Shown piece by piece: positions 1-6,494 of a DNA stretch of 29,629 nt. The notes under the pieces are model-generated. The model searched no databases. It had not been told where the DNA came from and saw only the letters and a program-made list of their open reading frames with translations. The position numbers and the translations under genes are program-made. Position 1 is the stretch's first letter; every line of letters begins with the position of its first letter. Source of the stretch: CAZAQS01 sp964486825 (lineage in GTDB: Bacteria; Chloroflexota; Anaerolineae; Anaerolineales; UBA4823); NCBI GenBank assembly GCA_964486825.1, contig CAZAQS010000029.1, forward strand, positions 1 to 29,629. Direction: 5' to 3'.

Positions 1-52
1 AATCGGCAAGCCAACCCTGGAGGACCTGCTCAAGGCGAAATTTGGTAAATAA
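1..52 (+). CDS. 3' end of an unidentified protein-coding gene
   Basis: An open frame runs in from the left edge and stops at TAA 50-52, ending in the residues IGKPTLEDLLKAKFGK. It is followed 8 bases later by a strong hairpin terminator, which supports a real gene end. Too little is present to name the family. The lysine-rich amphipathic end would suit a cytoplasmic protein, but this is only an impression. Confidence 0.5.
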   Translation, partial: IGKPTLEDLLKAKFGK

Positions 53-59
53 ACTTTCG

Positions 60-105
60 AGGAAGCTCGCTCCACGAACCTGGGTTCGAGAAGCGGGCTT
101 CCTTT
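60..105 (+). terminator. Rho-independent terminator after the truncated first gene
   Basis: A 12-bp stem pairs 60-71 with 92-103 (one G-U pair) and is followed by a short T run. A nested stem pairs 75-79 with 84-88. It separates the truncated gene from the methyltransferase downstream. Confidence 0.8.
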
Positions 106-132
106 ACAACCTGGCCTGCTTACCCATCACCT

Positions 133-1437
133 ATGCCTGAATTGACCTGGGATTCGAAATCTACCCCAGCACCCACCCCTGGAGCTTTGGAAATGGACAG
201 CCTTGTCTATCCCCAGGCAACGGGATACCCTCAAGCAAGAGCGGAAAATTCTCTCATCCTGGGGGAAAACCTGGCCAGCATGTCTGCCTTGCTAGGTGAG
301 TACGAGGGACGCATCGACCTGATCTATGCCGACCCGCCTTTTTTTACGAACCGGCGTTTCACAGCTCGAGTGGGGCGCGGCGAGGATTCACGCCGCCCGC
401 AAAACTGGAAGCTTGCTGAAGGCTATCCCGACCATTGGGAAGACCTGGATGCTTATCTGGATATGCTCTACCCACGCCTGCACCTGATGCACAGGCTGCT
501 GTCGCCTACCGGCAGCCTGTACCTGCACCTGGACTGGCATGCCAATGCTTATGCCCGCCTGCTCCTGGATGAAATCTTTGGACCAGATCGGTTGCTGAAC
601 GAAATCGCCTGGGTTTACCACGGTCCTTCTCCCATCCGGAGCGCCTTCAACCGGAAACACGATATCATCCTGGCTTACACGCGCAGTAAAGACTACACCT
701 TCAATGCCGATGATGTACGCCAGCCTTACGACCAGAACACTGTCAAGACCTTTGCATCTTCTCGCAAGGCCGGCTTCGGAAAGATACCGGACCTGGAACG
801 AGGGAAAGTCCCTGAGGACTGGTGGTATTTCCCGGTCGTGGCGCGCCTGCATCAAGAACGCACCGGATACCCCACCCAGAAGCCGGAAGCCTTGCTCGAG
901 CGTATCATCAGGGCTTCCTCCAACCCAGGCGACTGGGTGGCCGATTTTTTCTGTGGCTCAGGTACAACCCCGCAGGTTGCGGCGCGCTTAGGACGCCGTT
1001 TTATTGCAGCCGACGTATCCGTGCGAGCCATACAAACCGCCCGCAGCCGCCTGGTCGGTCGCCCAGGAGATCCATTTTCTGTTCAGGTTGAGCGTAGCCG
1101 GATGCAGGCCTTCGTTCCCCAATTGATGGATCCAGGCGAGCTGGGAAGCCAGGGCTTAATCCTGAAGAACGGGGAGATGCGCACGGCCTGCCTGCCGGAA
1201 AAACTGCTTTCTGAGCTGGACTACTGGGAAGTGGACCCAGATTGGGACGGGGTAATCTTCCGCAGTGCAGCCCAGGCCTCCCGCAGACGGGGAGCCAGAA
1301 CCATGCCATCATCACTCGAGCTGCCACCGGGCTCCGGACAGCGGACTTGCTTCCGATTGGTAACAACAGAAGGTGAAATCCGCCAATTTGAAATAGATAA
1401 CAGGGAGAGGATGCCTGGATTCAAGCTGATGGAATAA
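133..1437 (+). CDS. Site-specific DNA methyltransferase, beta class (N6-adenine or N4-cytosine)
   Basis: Predicted to transfer a methyl group from S-adenosylmethionine to an exocyclic amino group in a specific DNA site. The catalytic motif DPPF (motif IV) is at residues 67-70. The AdoMet-binding motif FFCGSGTT (motif I) comes later, at 272-279, preceded by TGYPTQKPEALLERII near 244-259. The order IV before I defines the beta class, and the middle region (about 80-240) would hold target recognition. After residue 310 there is an extra segment of about 120 residues containing DYWEVDPDWDG, ending in a beta-rich stretch; I recall similar tails on related methyltransferases but cannot name the domain. 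No restriction endonuclease is visible beside it, so it looks solitary. The target site cannot be read from the sequence. The start is an ATG 13 codons before the first recognisable conserved sequence and could be later. Confidence 0.9.
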   Translation: MPELTWDSKSTPAPTPGALEMDSLVYPQATGYPQARAENSLILGENLASMSALLGEYEGRIDLIYADPPFFTNRRFTARVGRGEDSRRPQNWKLAEGYPDHWEDLDAYLDMLYPRLHLMHRLLSPTGSLYLHLDWHANAYARLLLDEIFGPDRLLNEIAWVYHGPSPIRSAFNRKHDIILAYTRSKDYTFNADDVRQPYDQNTVKTFASSRKAGFGKIPDLERGKVPEDWWYFPVVARLHQERTGYPTQKPEALLERIIRASSNPGDWVADFFCGSGTTPQVAARLGRRFIAADVSVRAIQTARSRLVGRPGDPFSVQVERSRMQAFVPQLMDPGELGSQGLILKNGEMRTACLPEKLLSELDYWEVDPDWDGVIFRSAAQASRRRGARTMPSSLELPPGSGQRTCFRLVTTEGEIRQFEIDNRERMPGFKLME

Positions 1438-1482
1438 AGATTGCACCTTACCAACCTACATAAAAATCCCGTAGCTTGTAGT

Positions 1483-1488
1483 GGAGAA
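1483..1488 (+). promoter_or_regulatory. Ribosome binding site that decides the CAP-protein start
   Basis: GGAGAA lies 7 bases before GTG 1496. It overlaps the alternative GTG at 1481, which has no comparable site, so the downstream start is preferred. That start also shortens the signal-peptide n-region to a normal length. Confidence 0.6.
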
Positions 1489-1495
1489 CCCGGCA

Positions 1496-2530
1496 GTGAA
1501 AATACTCCGCCTATGGACGAGCGTCCTGGCAATTCTCCTGGCCTTTGGATTGGCGACATTGAAGGTCCTTGGACAGTCGCTGCCTGCTCCCTACCGGGGG
1601 AGCTTTATGAACCAGATCGCCCAGTTCGCAAGCAGCGATCCACTTACCCTGGGGTATACAGGCTGCGGAGGTGTAACGGCCCCTGAGGTCCAGGAAGATT
1701 ACGAACAGCAGGTGGTCGAGCTGGTGAACAAAATCAGGGTTGCGGAGGGCTTGCCACCCCTCAAACAGGCCAGCGCGTTGGTCGAGGCTGCCCGCTACCA
1801 CGCCCGGGATATGATCATGGATGGCTATATCGAGCACGACTCGTTCGATTGGATAAGCTCACAGCTTGTCAAAGTATGCTTCTGGTATGAAAGAGTAACC
1901 ACCTACTATTTCCCGAGTTGGCGCGCTTTGTCGGAGAATATCGCCGTGGGACAGGCCGATCCGGAATGGGTAGTCCAGGATTGGATGAACAGTCCAGGAC
2001 ACCGCCGCAATATCTTGAGCCTGGAAACCTGGGAAATCGGGGTTGGATACGCCTCGGGAGGAGATTTTTCTCATTATTGGGTGCAGGATTTCGGGCGACG
2101 GGAAGGCGTATACCCGATCGTGATCAACAACGAAGCCGCCGTGACCGAAACTCGGGCCGTCGATCTGTACATCTATGGAGACTGGCAAGAGATGCGTTTA
2201 CGCAACGATGCTGGGGCATGGGGCAATTGGCAACCTTTCCGTATTAACATCCAAAGCAGCGACAGCCAACAGGTGCTGGATTGGAGCGCTATTCTGGTGG
2301 GCGAATGGTTCCAGGCCTCGCCAAGCAGCGGGGTTACGCCCCAAACCCTAACGATCTGGCCTCAAAATCCTACCGTCCTGTCTCCCGGCATGTATACCGG
2401 TACCCTCACCCTAATAGCGAGTGGGCCAGGTGAAGGAGGGGATTCAATCCAATCTATCGAGCTCAGGCTGCAGGTGATCGATGGCCTGATCAGGCCTATA
2501 TTCCTTCCGCTGGCAGTTCAATCTGATTGA
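1496..2530 (+). CDS. Secreted CAP (SCP/PR-1-like) domain protein
   Basis: Start chosen at GTG 1496, because GGAGAA (1483-1488) sits seven bases before it and it gives a clean signal peptide; an in-frame GTG at 1481 lies upstream of that site. Numbered from 1496 (344 aa), residues 1-27 form a signal peptide with hydrophobic core around 7-20. Residues 70-200 are the CAP fold, with YHARD (His102), SENIA (Glu147), PGHRRNIL (His169) and YWVQDFG near 194-200. Residues 215-330 look like a beta-sandwich of BACON type, with alternating strands and a turn near LSPGMYTGTLTL. The protein ends in RPIFLPLAVQSD, a hydrophobic tail I recognise from other secreted Chloroflexota proteins. CAP proteins are exported and often bind lipids or sterols; the substrate here is unknown. 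A hairpin terminator follows. Confidence 0.88.
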   Translation: MKILRLWTSVLAILLAFGLATLKVLGQSLPAPYRGSFMNQIAQFASSDPLTLGYTGCGGVTAPEVQEDYEQQVVELVNKIRVAEGLPPLKQASALVEAARYHARDMIMDGYIEHDSFDWISSQLVKVCFWYERVTTYYFPSWRALSENIAVGQADPEWVVQDWMNSPGHRRNILSLETWEIGVGYASGGDFSHYWVQDFGRREGVYPIVINNEAAVTETRAVDLYIYGDWQEMRLRNDAGAWGNWQPFRINIQSSDSQQVLDWSAILVGEWFQASPSSGVTPQTLTIWPQNPTVLSPGMYTGTLTLIASGPGEGGDSIQSIELRLQVIDGLIRPIFLPLAVQSD

Positions 2531-2540
2531 TACGGAATTA

Positions 2541-2580
2541 AAAAAACCTCCGGCATGACTTGACTGCCGGTGGTTTATTT
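2541..2580. terminator. Bidirectional terminator between convergent genes
   Basis: An 11-bp stem (2545-2555 with 2565-2575, one mismatch) lies between the CAP gene and the convergent regulator gene. It has an A run on the left and a T-rich right side, so it can end transcription from either direction. Confidence 0.75.
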
Positions 2581-2630
2581 TAATCATCCTGTCTACACGT
2601 TTAGCTGATAAACCAGAAGTTCAGCTTTGC

Positions 2631-3287
2631 TTATACATCCAGCCGGTATCCCACCCTGCGAATCGTTTTTAGATAGAGCGGGTTGCGCACGTCCTCCTCC
2701 AAGGCCTGGCGGAGCCAGCTGATATGTACGTCCAGAGTGCGCGTGTCCCCAGTATACTCTGTATTCCAACCCTCCCGGAAAAGCACTTCCCTGGCCACAA
2801 CTTCCCCGTGATTTTCCATCAAAATTTGGAGCAGGCGTGTAAGGCGCGGGGTAAGCTTGATCTCCCGATCCTTACAGCGCAACTTCTTCCGTCCCAGATC
2901 CAGGTGGATATTTCCAGCATGCAAAACATCCACGCCCTCTCCAGGTATGAAAGGCGCGATCCGGTTCACCAGCTTACGAACGGTAAATGGAAGATGAAGA
3001 ACAACGTTTGCTGGGATATCCGGGGCAACCTCCTGTCCCTGAGGAGCGATCAAAATGATGGGGAGCCCGTTCTGCTGGTCTCGGATGGACCTGCAAATTC
3101 GGATACCACTGGAACGGAGGGAGGGTGCATTGACCACTACCAGATCTGGCTGGAAATCCTCAAAACTTTTAAGGGCTGCGTTCCCAGTAGGGACGATCTT
3201 TACCTCAAAATCTTTTTTTCGCAGCCCAGGGACAAAGGACGGGCTATCAGCCCGTTTTCCCTCAATCCACAGAATATTGGCTTTCAT
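2631..3287 (-). CDS. OmpR-type winged-helix regulator with degenerate receiver domain
   Basis: Likely a DNA-binding transcription regulator. The start is the ATG at 3287, nine codons inside the longest frame, because AAGGAAG lies just upstream. Of 218 residues, 1-110 have the receiver fold and about 125-218 form a winged-helix effector domain: LTPRLTRLLQIL, then TRTLDVHISWLRQAL (recognition helix) and KTIRRVGYRLDV. The phosphorylation residues are gone: the acceptor Asp is Asn53 in DLVVVNA, the acidic pair has become Glu9-Gly10, the switch Thr is replaced in IILIAP, and the conserved Lys before Pro is Leu99. It therefore probably does not respond to phosphorylation. No histidine kinase is adjacent. 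It could act constitutively, by dimer exchange or by binding a ligand; its target genes are unknown. Confidence 0.9.
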   Translation of the reverse strand: MKANILWIEGKRADSPSFVPGLRKKDFEVKIVPTGNAALKSFEDFQPDLVVVNAPSLRSSGIRICRSIRDQQNGLPIILIAPQGQEVAPDIPANVVLHLPFTVRKLVNRIAPFIPGEGVDVLHAGNIHLDLGRKKLRCKDREIKLTPRLTRLLQILMENHGEVVAREVLFREGWNTEYTGDTRTLDVHISWLRQALEEDVRNPLYLKTIRRVGYRLDV

Positions 3288-3683
3288 ATGCAGGTCTTCC
3301 TTTACCGGCTTCAAGAATTACCCTGGTTCTTGGGGAGTGATCACGTTTTGACCCCGCGTGAATTATTTGAAGATAATAACCTTTGAACTCTCCCAGACTG
3401 TATTGGGGTGGCTGGAATTATACCGTAATCTGAAAGTTACGCAAATAGCCAGCCAGTACTCAGTTTTTTAACATAATCAGGATTCTTTCTCGCCTATATA
3501 TGGCAGGGTCATGGTCATCTGCCCGTATATATTGGGGTGATTCTGCAACAAATCCGACTTCCCTAGTCCGATTATTTTGGAACAAATGAGCATAGGCTGC
3601 AGAACAGGGAACAGAGTTGCATCCCCAGCCTGCCCATGTTAGAATAAAGCGCAGGTTTTGATTATGATGGGTGGAGGCTTTTT
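3288..3683. other. Divergent intergenic region with short repeats
   Basis: This gap of about 395 bp lies between the minus-strand regulator and the plus-strand DUF151 gene and has no convincing ORF. It holds a short inverted repeat (3312-3317 with 3327-3332), the palindrome GTGATCAC near 3337-3344, two copies of TATTGGGGTG (3401-3410 and 3530-3539), and a promoter candidate for the plus-strand gene at 3617-3645. It is clearly richer in AT than the flanking genes, as expected for a regulatory region. Confidence 0.5.
3617..3645 (+). promoter_or_regulatory. Sigma-70-like promoter candidate for the DUF151 gene
   Basis: TTGCAT (3617-3622) is separated by 17 bases from TAGAAT (3640-3645). The -10 matches consensus in five of six positions; the -35 is weak. 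A TGGAGG ribosome site and ATG 3684 follow. A similar TAGAAT -10 appears before the iron operon and, less certainly, before lipA. Confidence 0.5.
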
Positions 3684-4250
3684 ATGTCTGATATGGTAGA
3701 AGTAGTGATCGACAGCATTCGGGTCAGCTTGATGTCCCAGCAGCGCATCGTGATCTTGCGCGAAGTGGATGCAGAGCGCTATTTACCCATTTGGATCGGA
3801 GTATATGAAGCCGAAGCGATCACCCTCTCCTTGCAAGAAGTGGAAGTAGCTCGCCCACTTACATGGGATTTGCTAAAAAATGTCTTCGGGGCGTTGAATG
3901 CACGCGTGGTCCGGGTGGAGGTGGTTGCCTTGCGCGACGATACCTTTTACGGGAATATCGTAGCAGAGGTAAACGGGCGAACATTAAATATCGATTCACG
4001 CCCGTCAGATGCCCTGGCCCTGGCAGTCCGGGCGCATGTACCTGTCCTGGTCACTCGTACGATCATGGATATGGCAGGCATCATCCCAGAAGAAGACATC
4101 CAGGAAGAGGCCGCCGAGCCGGCAGAAGAAACCCCTGGTACTGAGATCGAGGGCGGAGAAGAACGCCTCTCGATATTTGAAGACTTTTTTGATAAGCTGG
4201 ACCTTGAAGACGACGATAAGGACGACGGCGAAGAAGAAGAGAAAGATTGA
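3684..4250 (+). CDS. Bifunctional nuclease (DUF151/BFN) family protein
   Basis: Family members carry a fold linked to DNase/RNase activity in plants; their bacterial role is poorly defined. Residues 1-135 match the family, with YLPIWIG...EA near 33-44, ARPLTWDLL at 56-64 and the hallmark DSRPSDALALA at 104-114. From about residue 136 to 188 there is a highly acidic tail (EEE, DDD and EEEEKD runs) that is probably disordered; the UVR domain that some members carry at this place is not seen. The start ATG has a TGGAGG ribosome site 8 bases upstream. The gene ends at its own terminator before dnaB, so it is probably a single transcript, though read-through into the replication genes is possible. 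The assignment to the family is firm; the activity is not demonstrated. Confidence 0.9.
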   Translation: MSDMVEVVIDSIRVSLMSQQRIVILREVDAERYLPIWIGVYEAEAITLSLQEVEVARPLTWDLLKNVFGALNARVVRVEVVALRDDTFYGNIVAEVNGRTLNIDSRPSDALALAVRAHVPVLVTRTIMDMAGIIPEEDIQEEAAEPAEETPGTEIEGGEERLSIFEDFFDKLDLEDDDKDDGEEEEKD

Positions 4251-4275
4251 GGTCCGCCTTCCAGCGCCAGCCATT

Positions 4276-4315
4276 ACCGGGGAGCGCCTGGCTGAAAGGC
4301 CGATCCCCGGTTTTT
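4276..4315 (+). terminator. Rho-independent terminator after the DUF151 gene
   Basis: An 8-bp GC-rich stem (4276-4283 with 4304-4311) has internal pairing in its loop and is followed by TTTTT. It separates the DUF151 gene from dnaB. Confidence 0.75.
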
Positions 4316-4338
4316 CCTTCCTCTCGGACGAAAAAACA

Positions 4339-4359
4339 AACCCCTGCATGGCCGGGGTT
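4339..4359 (+). other. Small hairpin in the dnaB leader
   Basis: AACCCC (4339-4344) pairs with GGGGTT (4354-4359) about 27 bases before the dnaB start. It is flanked by A runs on both sides, so on the minus strand it would resemble a terminator with a T tail. Its role on the plus strand is unclear. Confidence 0.35.
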
Positions 4360-4385
4360 AAAAACATAGCAAGGTTGACCCTTCC

Positions 4386-5768
4386 ATGAATGATTTCCTG
4401 CCTCCTGCGGAAGAAAATACCTCTCCAGCTCCGGTGGTAGTCCCCCACAGCCGGGAAGCGGAAGAAGCGGTAATCGGGTCGGTCATGATCAATCCCGAAT
4501 CCTATTACGATGTAGCCCAATTCCTGAATGCTGAGGATTTTTATATCGAGCGCCACCGCTGGATCTGGGAGACGTTCAACCGGCTGCACGACCGGCGAGT
4601 TCCGATCGATTTCTTGACCGTTTCTGAGGAGCTGAGGCAATTAGGCCAGCTGGCTGAAGTCGGTGGGCAGGCCTATCTTTCCGCCTTGATCAATAACGTG
4701 CCCACTTCTCTGCATGCGGCTGCCTATGGGCGCAGGGTCGAAGAAACCTCCGTCCGCAGGCGCATGTTATCCGCCGCCCAGGATATCGCCAAGCTGGCTT
4801 ACCAGGAAGATAGCGGCATTGAAATCGTAATGGATGAGGCAGAGAAAGCGGTCTTCGGGGTGAGCGAGCGCCGTATGACACGCGATCTTCAAACCATCCG
4901 CCAGGTTGCCGGGGAAGTATACGACCGGATCGACCTGCTGTACCACCGCCCGGAAGAGATCATGGGCGTTCCGACCGGATTCTACGACCTGGATAAGCTG
5001 TTGGGAGGTCTGCAACCCTCGGATTTCCTGATTATCGCCGGGCGCCCGGGCATGGGTAAGACTGCATTTATGTTATCCGCCGCTAAAAATGCAGCTCAAT
5101 CCTATAAAAAGCACGTGGCGATCTTCTCGCTGGAGATGTCAAACGAGCAGCTCGTCCAACGCCTGATCGCCCAGGAGACCGGCATCGACACCCAGCGCAT
5201 GCGTTCCGGCAAGCTCGAAGAAAACGAATGGCCGGTCTTCATTCAGGCTATCGAAGTATTGAGAGATACGCATATCTTCCTGGATGACACCCCCGGCTTG
5301 ACTCCCCTGCAGTTGCGTACCAAGTGTCGCCGCCTGCATCTGGAATATAACCTGGACCTGATCATCGTTGATTATCTCCAACTGATGAGCGGAGGCATGC
5401 GCGTGGAGAACAGGGTCCAGGAGGTATCGTTCATCTCCAGGAATATGAAAATCCTGGCCCGTGAGCTGAATGTGCCGGTATTAGCCGCCGCCCAGCTTTC
5501 TCGAGCCATCGAACAGCGCTCCGACAAGGAGCCCCAGCTCTCGGACCTGCGCGAATCTGGTAGCCTGGAACAGGATGCCGATGTGGTTATGTTCATCCAC
5601 CGGCCTGAGCTTTACGAGAAAGACAGCATGAAACAGAACCTGGCCCAGATCAAGGTAGCCAAGCACCGCAACGGCCCGGTCGGAAGCGTGGAAATGGTTT
5701 TTCGCAGCAACCTGGCCAAGTTCGAGAATGCTGCCACCCGGCGGGTCGACTTGACGCAAGTCGCTTAA
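4386..5768 (+). CDS. dnaB: Replicative DNA helicase DnaB
   Basis: Hexameric 5'-3' helicase that unwinds the replication fork and recruits primase. At 460 residues it has normal family length. The N-terminal domain (about 20-165) begins with PHSREAEEAVIGSVM. The RecA-like motor follows, with Walker A GRPGMGKT at 219-226, FSLEMS at 247-252, Walker B LIIVDYLQL at 325-333, and QLSRAIEQR at 370-378 followed by SDLRESGSLEQDADVV. No intein or insertion is present. It opens a cluster with a DnaD-like protein 21 bases downstream and a DnaC-like loader, so helicase and loading factors are probably made together. The ribosome site before ATG 4386 (AAGG near 4371) is weak. Confidence 0.97.
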   Translation: MNDFLPPAEENTSPAPVVVPHSREAEEAVIGSVMINPESYYDVAQFLNAEDFYIERHRWIWETFNRLHDRRVPIDFLTVSEELRQLGQLAEVGGQAYLSALINNVPTSLHAAAYGRRVEETSVRRRMLSAAQDIAKLAYQEDSGIEIVMDEAEKAVFGVSERRMTRDLQTIRQVAGEVYDRIDLLYHRPEEIMGVPTGFYDLDKLLGGLQPSDFLIIAGRPGMGKTAFMLSAAKNAAQSYKKHVAIFSLEMSNEQLVQRLIAQETGIDTQRMRSGKLEENEWPVFIQAIEVLRDTHIFLDDTPGLTPLQLRTKCRRLHLEYNLDLIIVDYLQLMSGGMRVENRVQEVSFISRNMKILARELNVPVLAAAQLSRAIEQRSDKEPQLSDLRESGSLEQDADVVMFIHRPELYEKDSMKQNLAQIKVAKHRNGPVGSVEMVFRSNLAKFENAATRRVDLTQVA

Positions 5769-5789
5769 GACTTGAAGGAAGAGAACGAA

Positions 5790-6494
5790 ATGGCCTCATT
5801 TAGCGGGTTTCCAGACGGTAAGGCCAGCCTCACGCCCATACCGGAGGCTTTTTTCAGTGAGCTACTCCCAGATATCGATCACCTGGGGGAGCTGAAGCTG
5901 AGCCTGTACATCTTCTGGAGGCTGAACCGTATGGAGGGCAACTTCCGTTGCCTGCTACTCTCCGATCTGGCAGCCGACGAGCGTTTAATGCAAGGGCTTG
6001 GAGGGAGCCAGGCCGAGGCTGAATCGAATCTGGGTGACGCCATCCGGCGAGCGGTGGAGCGCGGCACGCTCTTGGAAGTGTCGCTGGTCTTGAAGGAAAA
6101 GCCGGAGCCGGTATACTTCCTGAACTCTCCAAAAGGCAGGGCTGCGGTAGAGGCCATCCGGCAGGGAAAGTGGCGTCCTTCGACCGTTTCCCAGGTCCCT
6201 ATCGAGCTGAGCCCAACGCGTCCGAACATCTTTCGACTGTACGAGGACCATATCGGCCCGCTCAGCCCGCTGCTCTCTGAAGCGCTCAACGAGGCTCAAG
6301 AGCTGTACCCGGAAGAATGGATCGAAGATGCCTTTCGCATCTCTGTGGAATATAACAAGCGCAGTTGGCGCTATATCGAAGCGATCCTGCGCCGCTGGCA
6401 AGAAGGTGGACGAGATGAGCAAAATCGAGGAGACTCTCAAAAAGATCGCCGCCGGTACATCGAAGGAGACTATGCCGACTTCGTCGAGCACTAG
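5790..6494 (+). CDS. DnaD-domain replication initiation protein
   Basis: Probable primosome component that helps open or remodel DNA at initiation and bring in the helicase. ATG 5790 is chosen over the in-frame TTG at 5772 because AAGGAAGAG lies just before it. Of 234 residues, about 10-110 form the N-terminal winged-helix-like region (IPEAFFSELLPDIDHLGELKL is typical). About 155-205 form the DnaD C-terminal domain, including LYPEEWIEDAF and RSWRYIEAILRRW. The final 25 residues are charged and probably flexible. It lies 21 bases after dnaB, and its last 80 bases overlap the next gene in another frame. Identification rests on the characteristic C-terminal motif; the role is inferred from Firmicutes DnaD and the neighbours. 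Confidence 0.87.
   Translation: MASFSGFPDGKASLTPIPEAFFSELLPDIDHLGELKLSLYIFWRLNRMEGNFRCLLLSDLAADERLMQGLGGSQAEAESNLGDAIRRAVERGTLLEVSLVLKEKPEPVYFLNSPKGRAAVEAIRQGKWRPSTVSQVPIELSPTRPNIFRLYEDHIGPLSPLLSEALNEAQELYPEEWIEDAFRISVEYNKRSWRYIEAILRRWQEGGRDEQNRGDSQKDRRRYIEGDYADFVEH
6403..6409 (+). promoter_or_regulatory. Ribosome binding site inside the DnaD-like gene
   Basis: AAGGTGG lies 5 bases before ATG 6415 and supports that codon as the loader start, rather than the ATG at 6328 deeper inside the DnaD-like frame. It places loader translation initiation within the upstream coding region. Confidence 0.55.

Noticed and set aside
3312..3332. Short inverted repeat CAAGAA...TTCTTG upstream of the regulator
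   Set aside because: Six-base arms with a 9-base spacer are common by chance; listed only within the intergenic description.
2724..3386. Plus-strand open frame of 220 codons opposite the response regulator
   Set aside because: The minus strand encodes a conserved winged-helix domain; the plus frame lacks any family signature.
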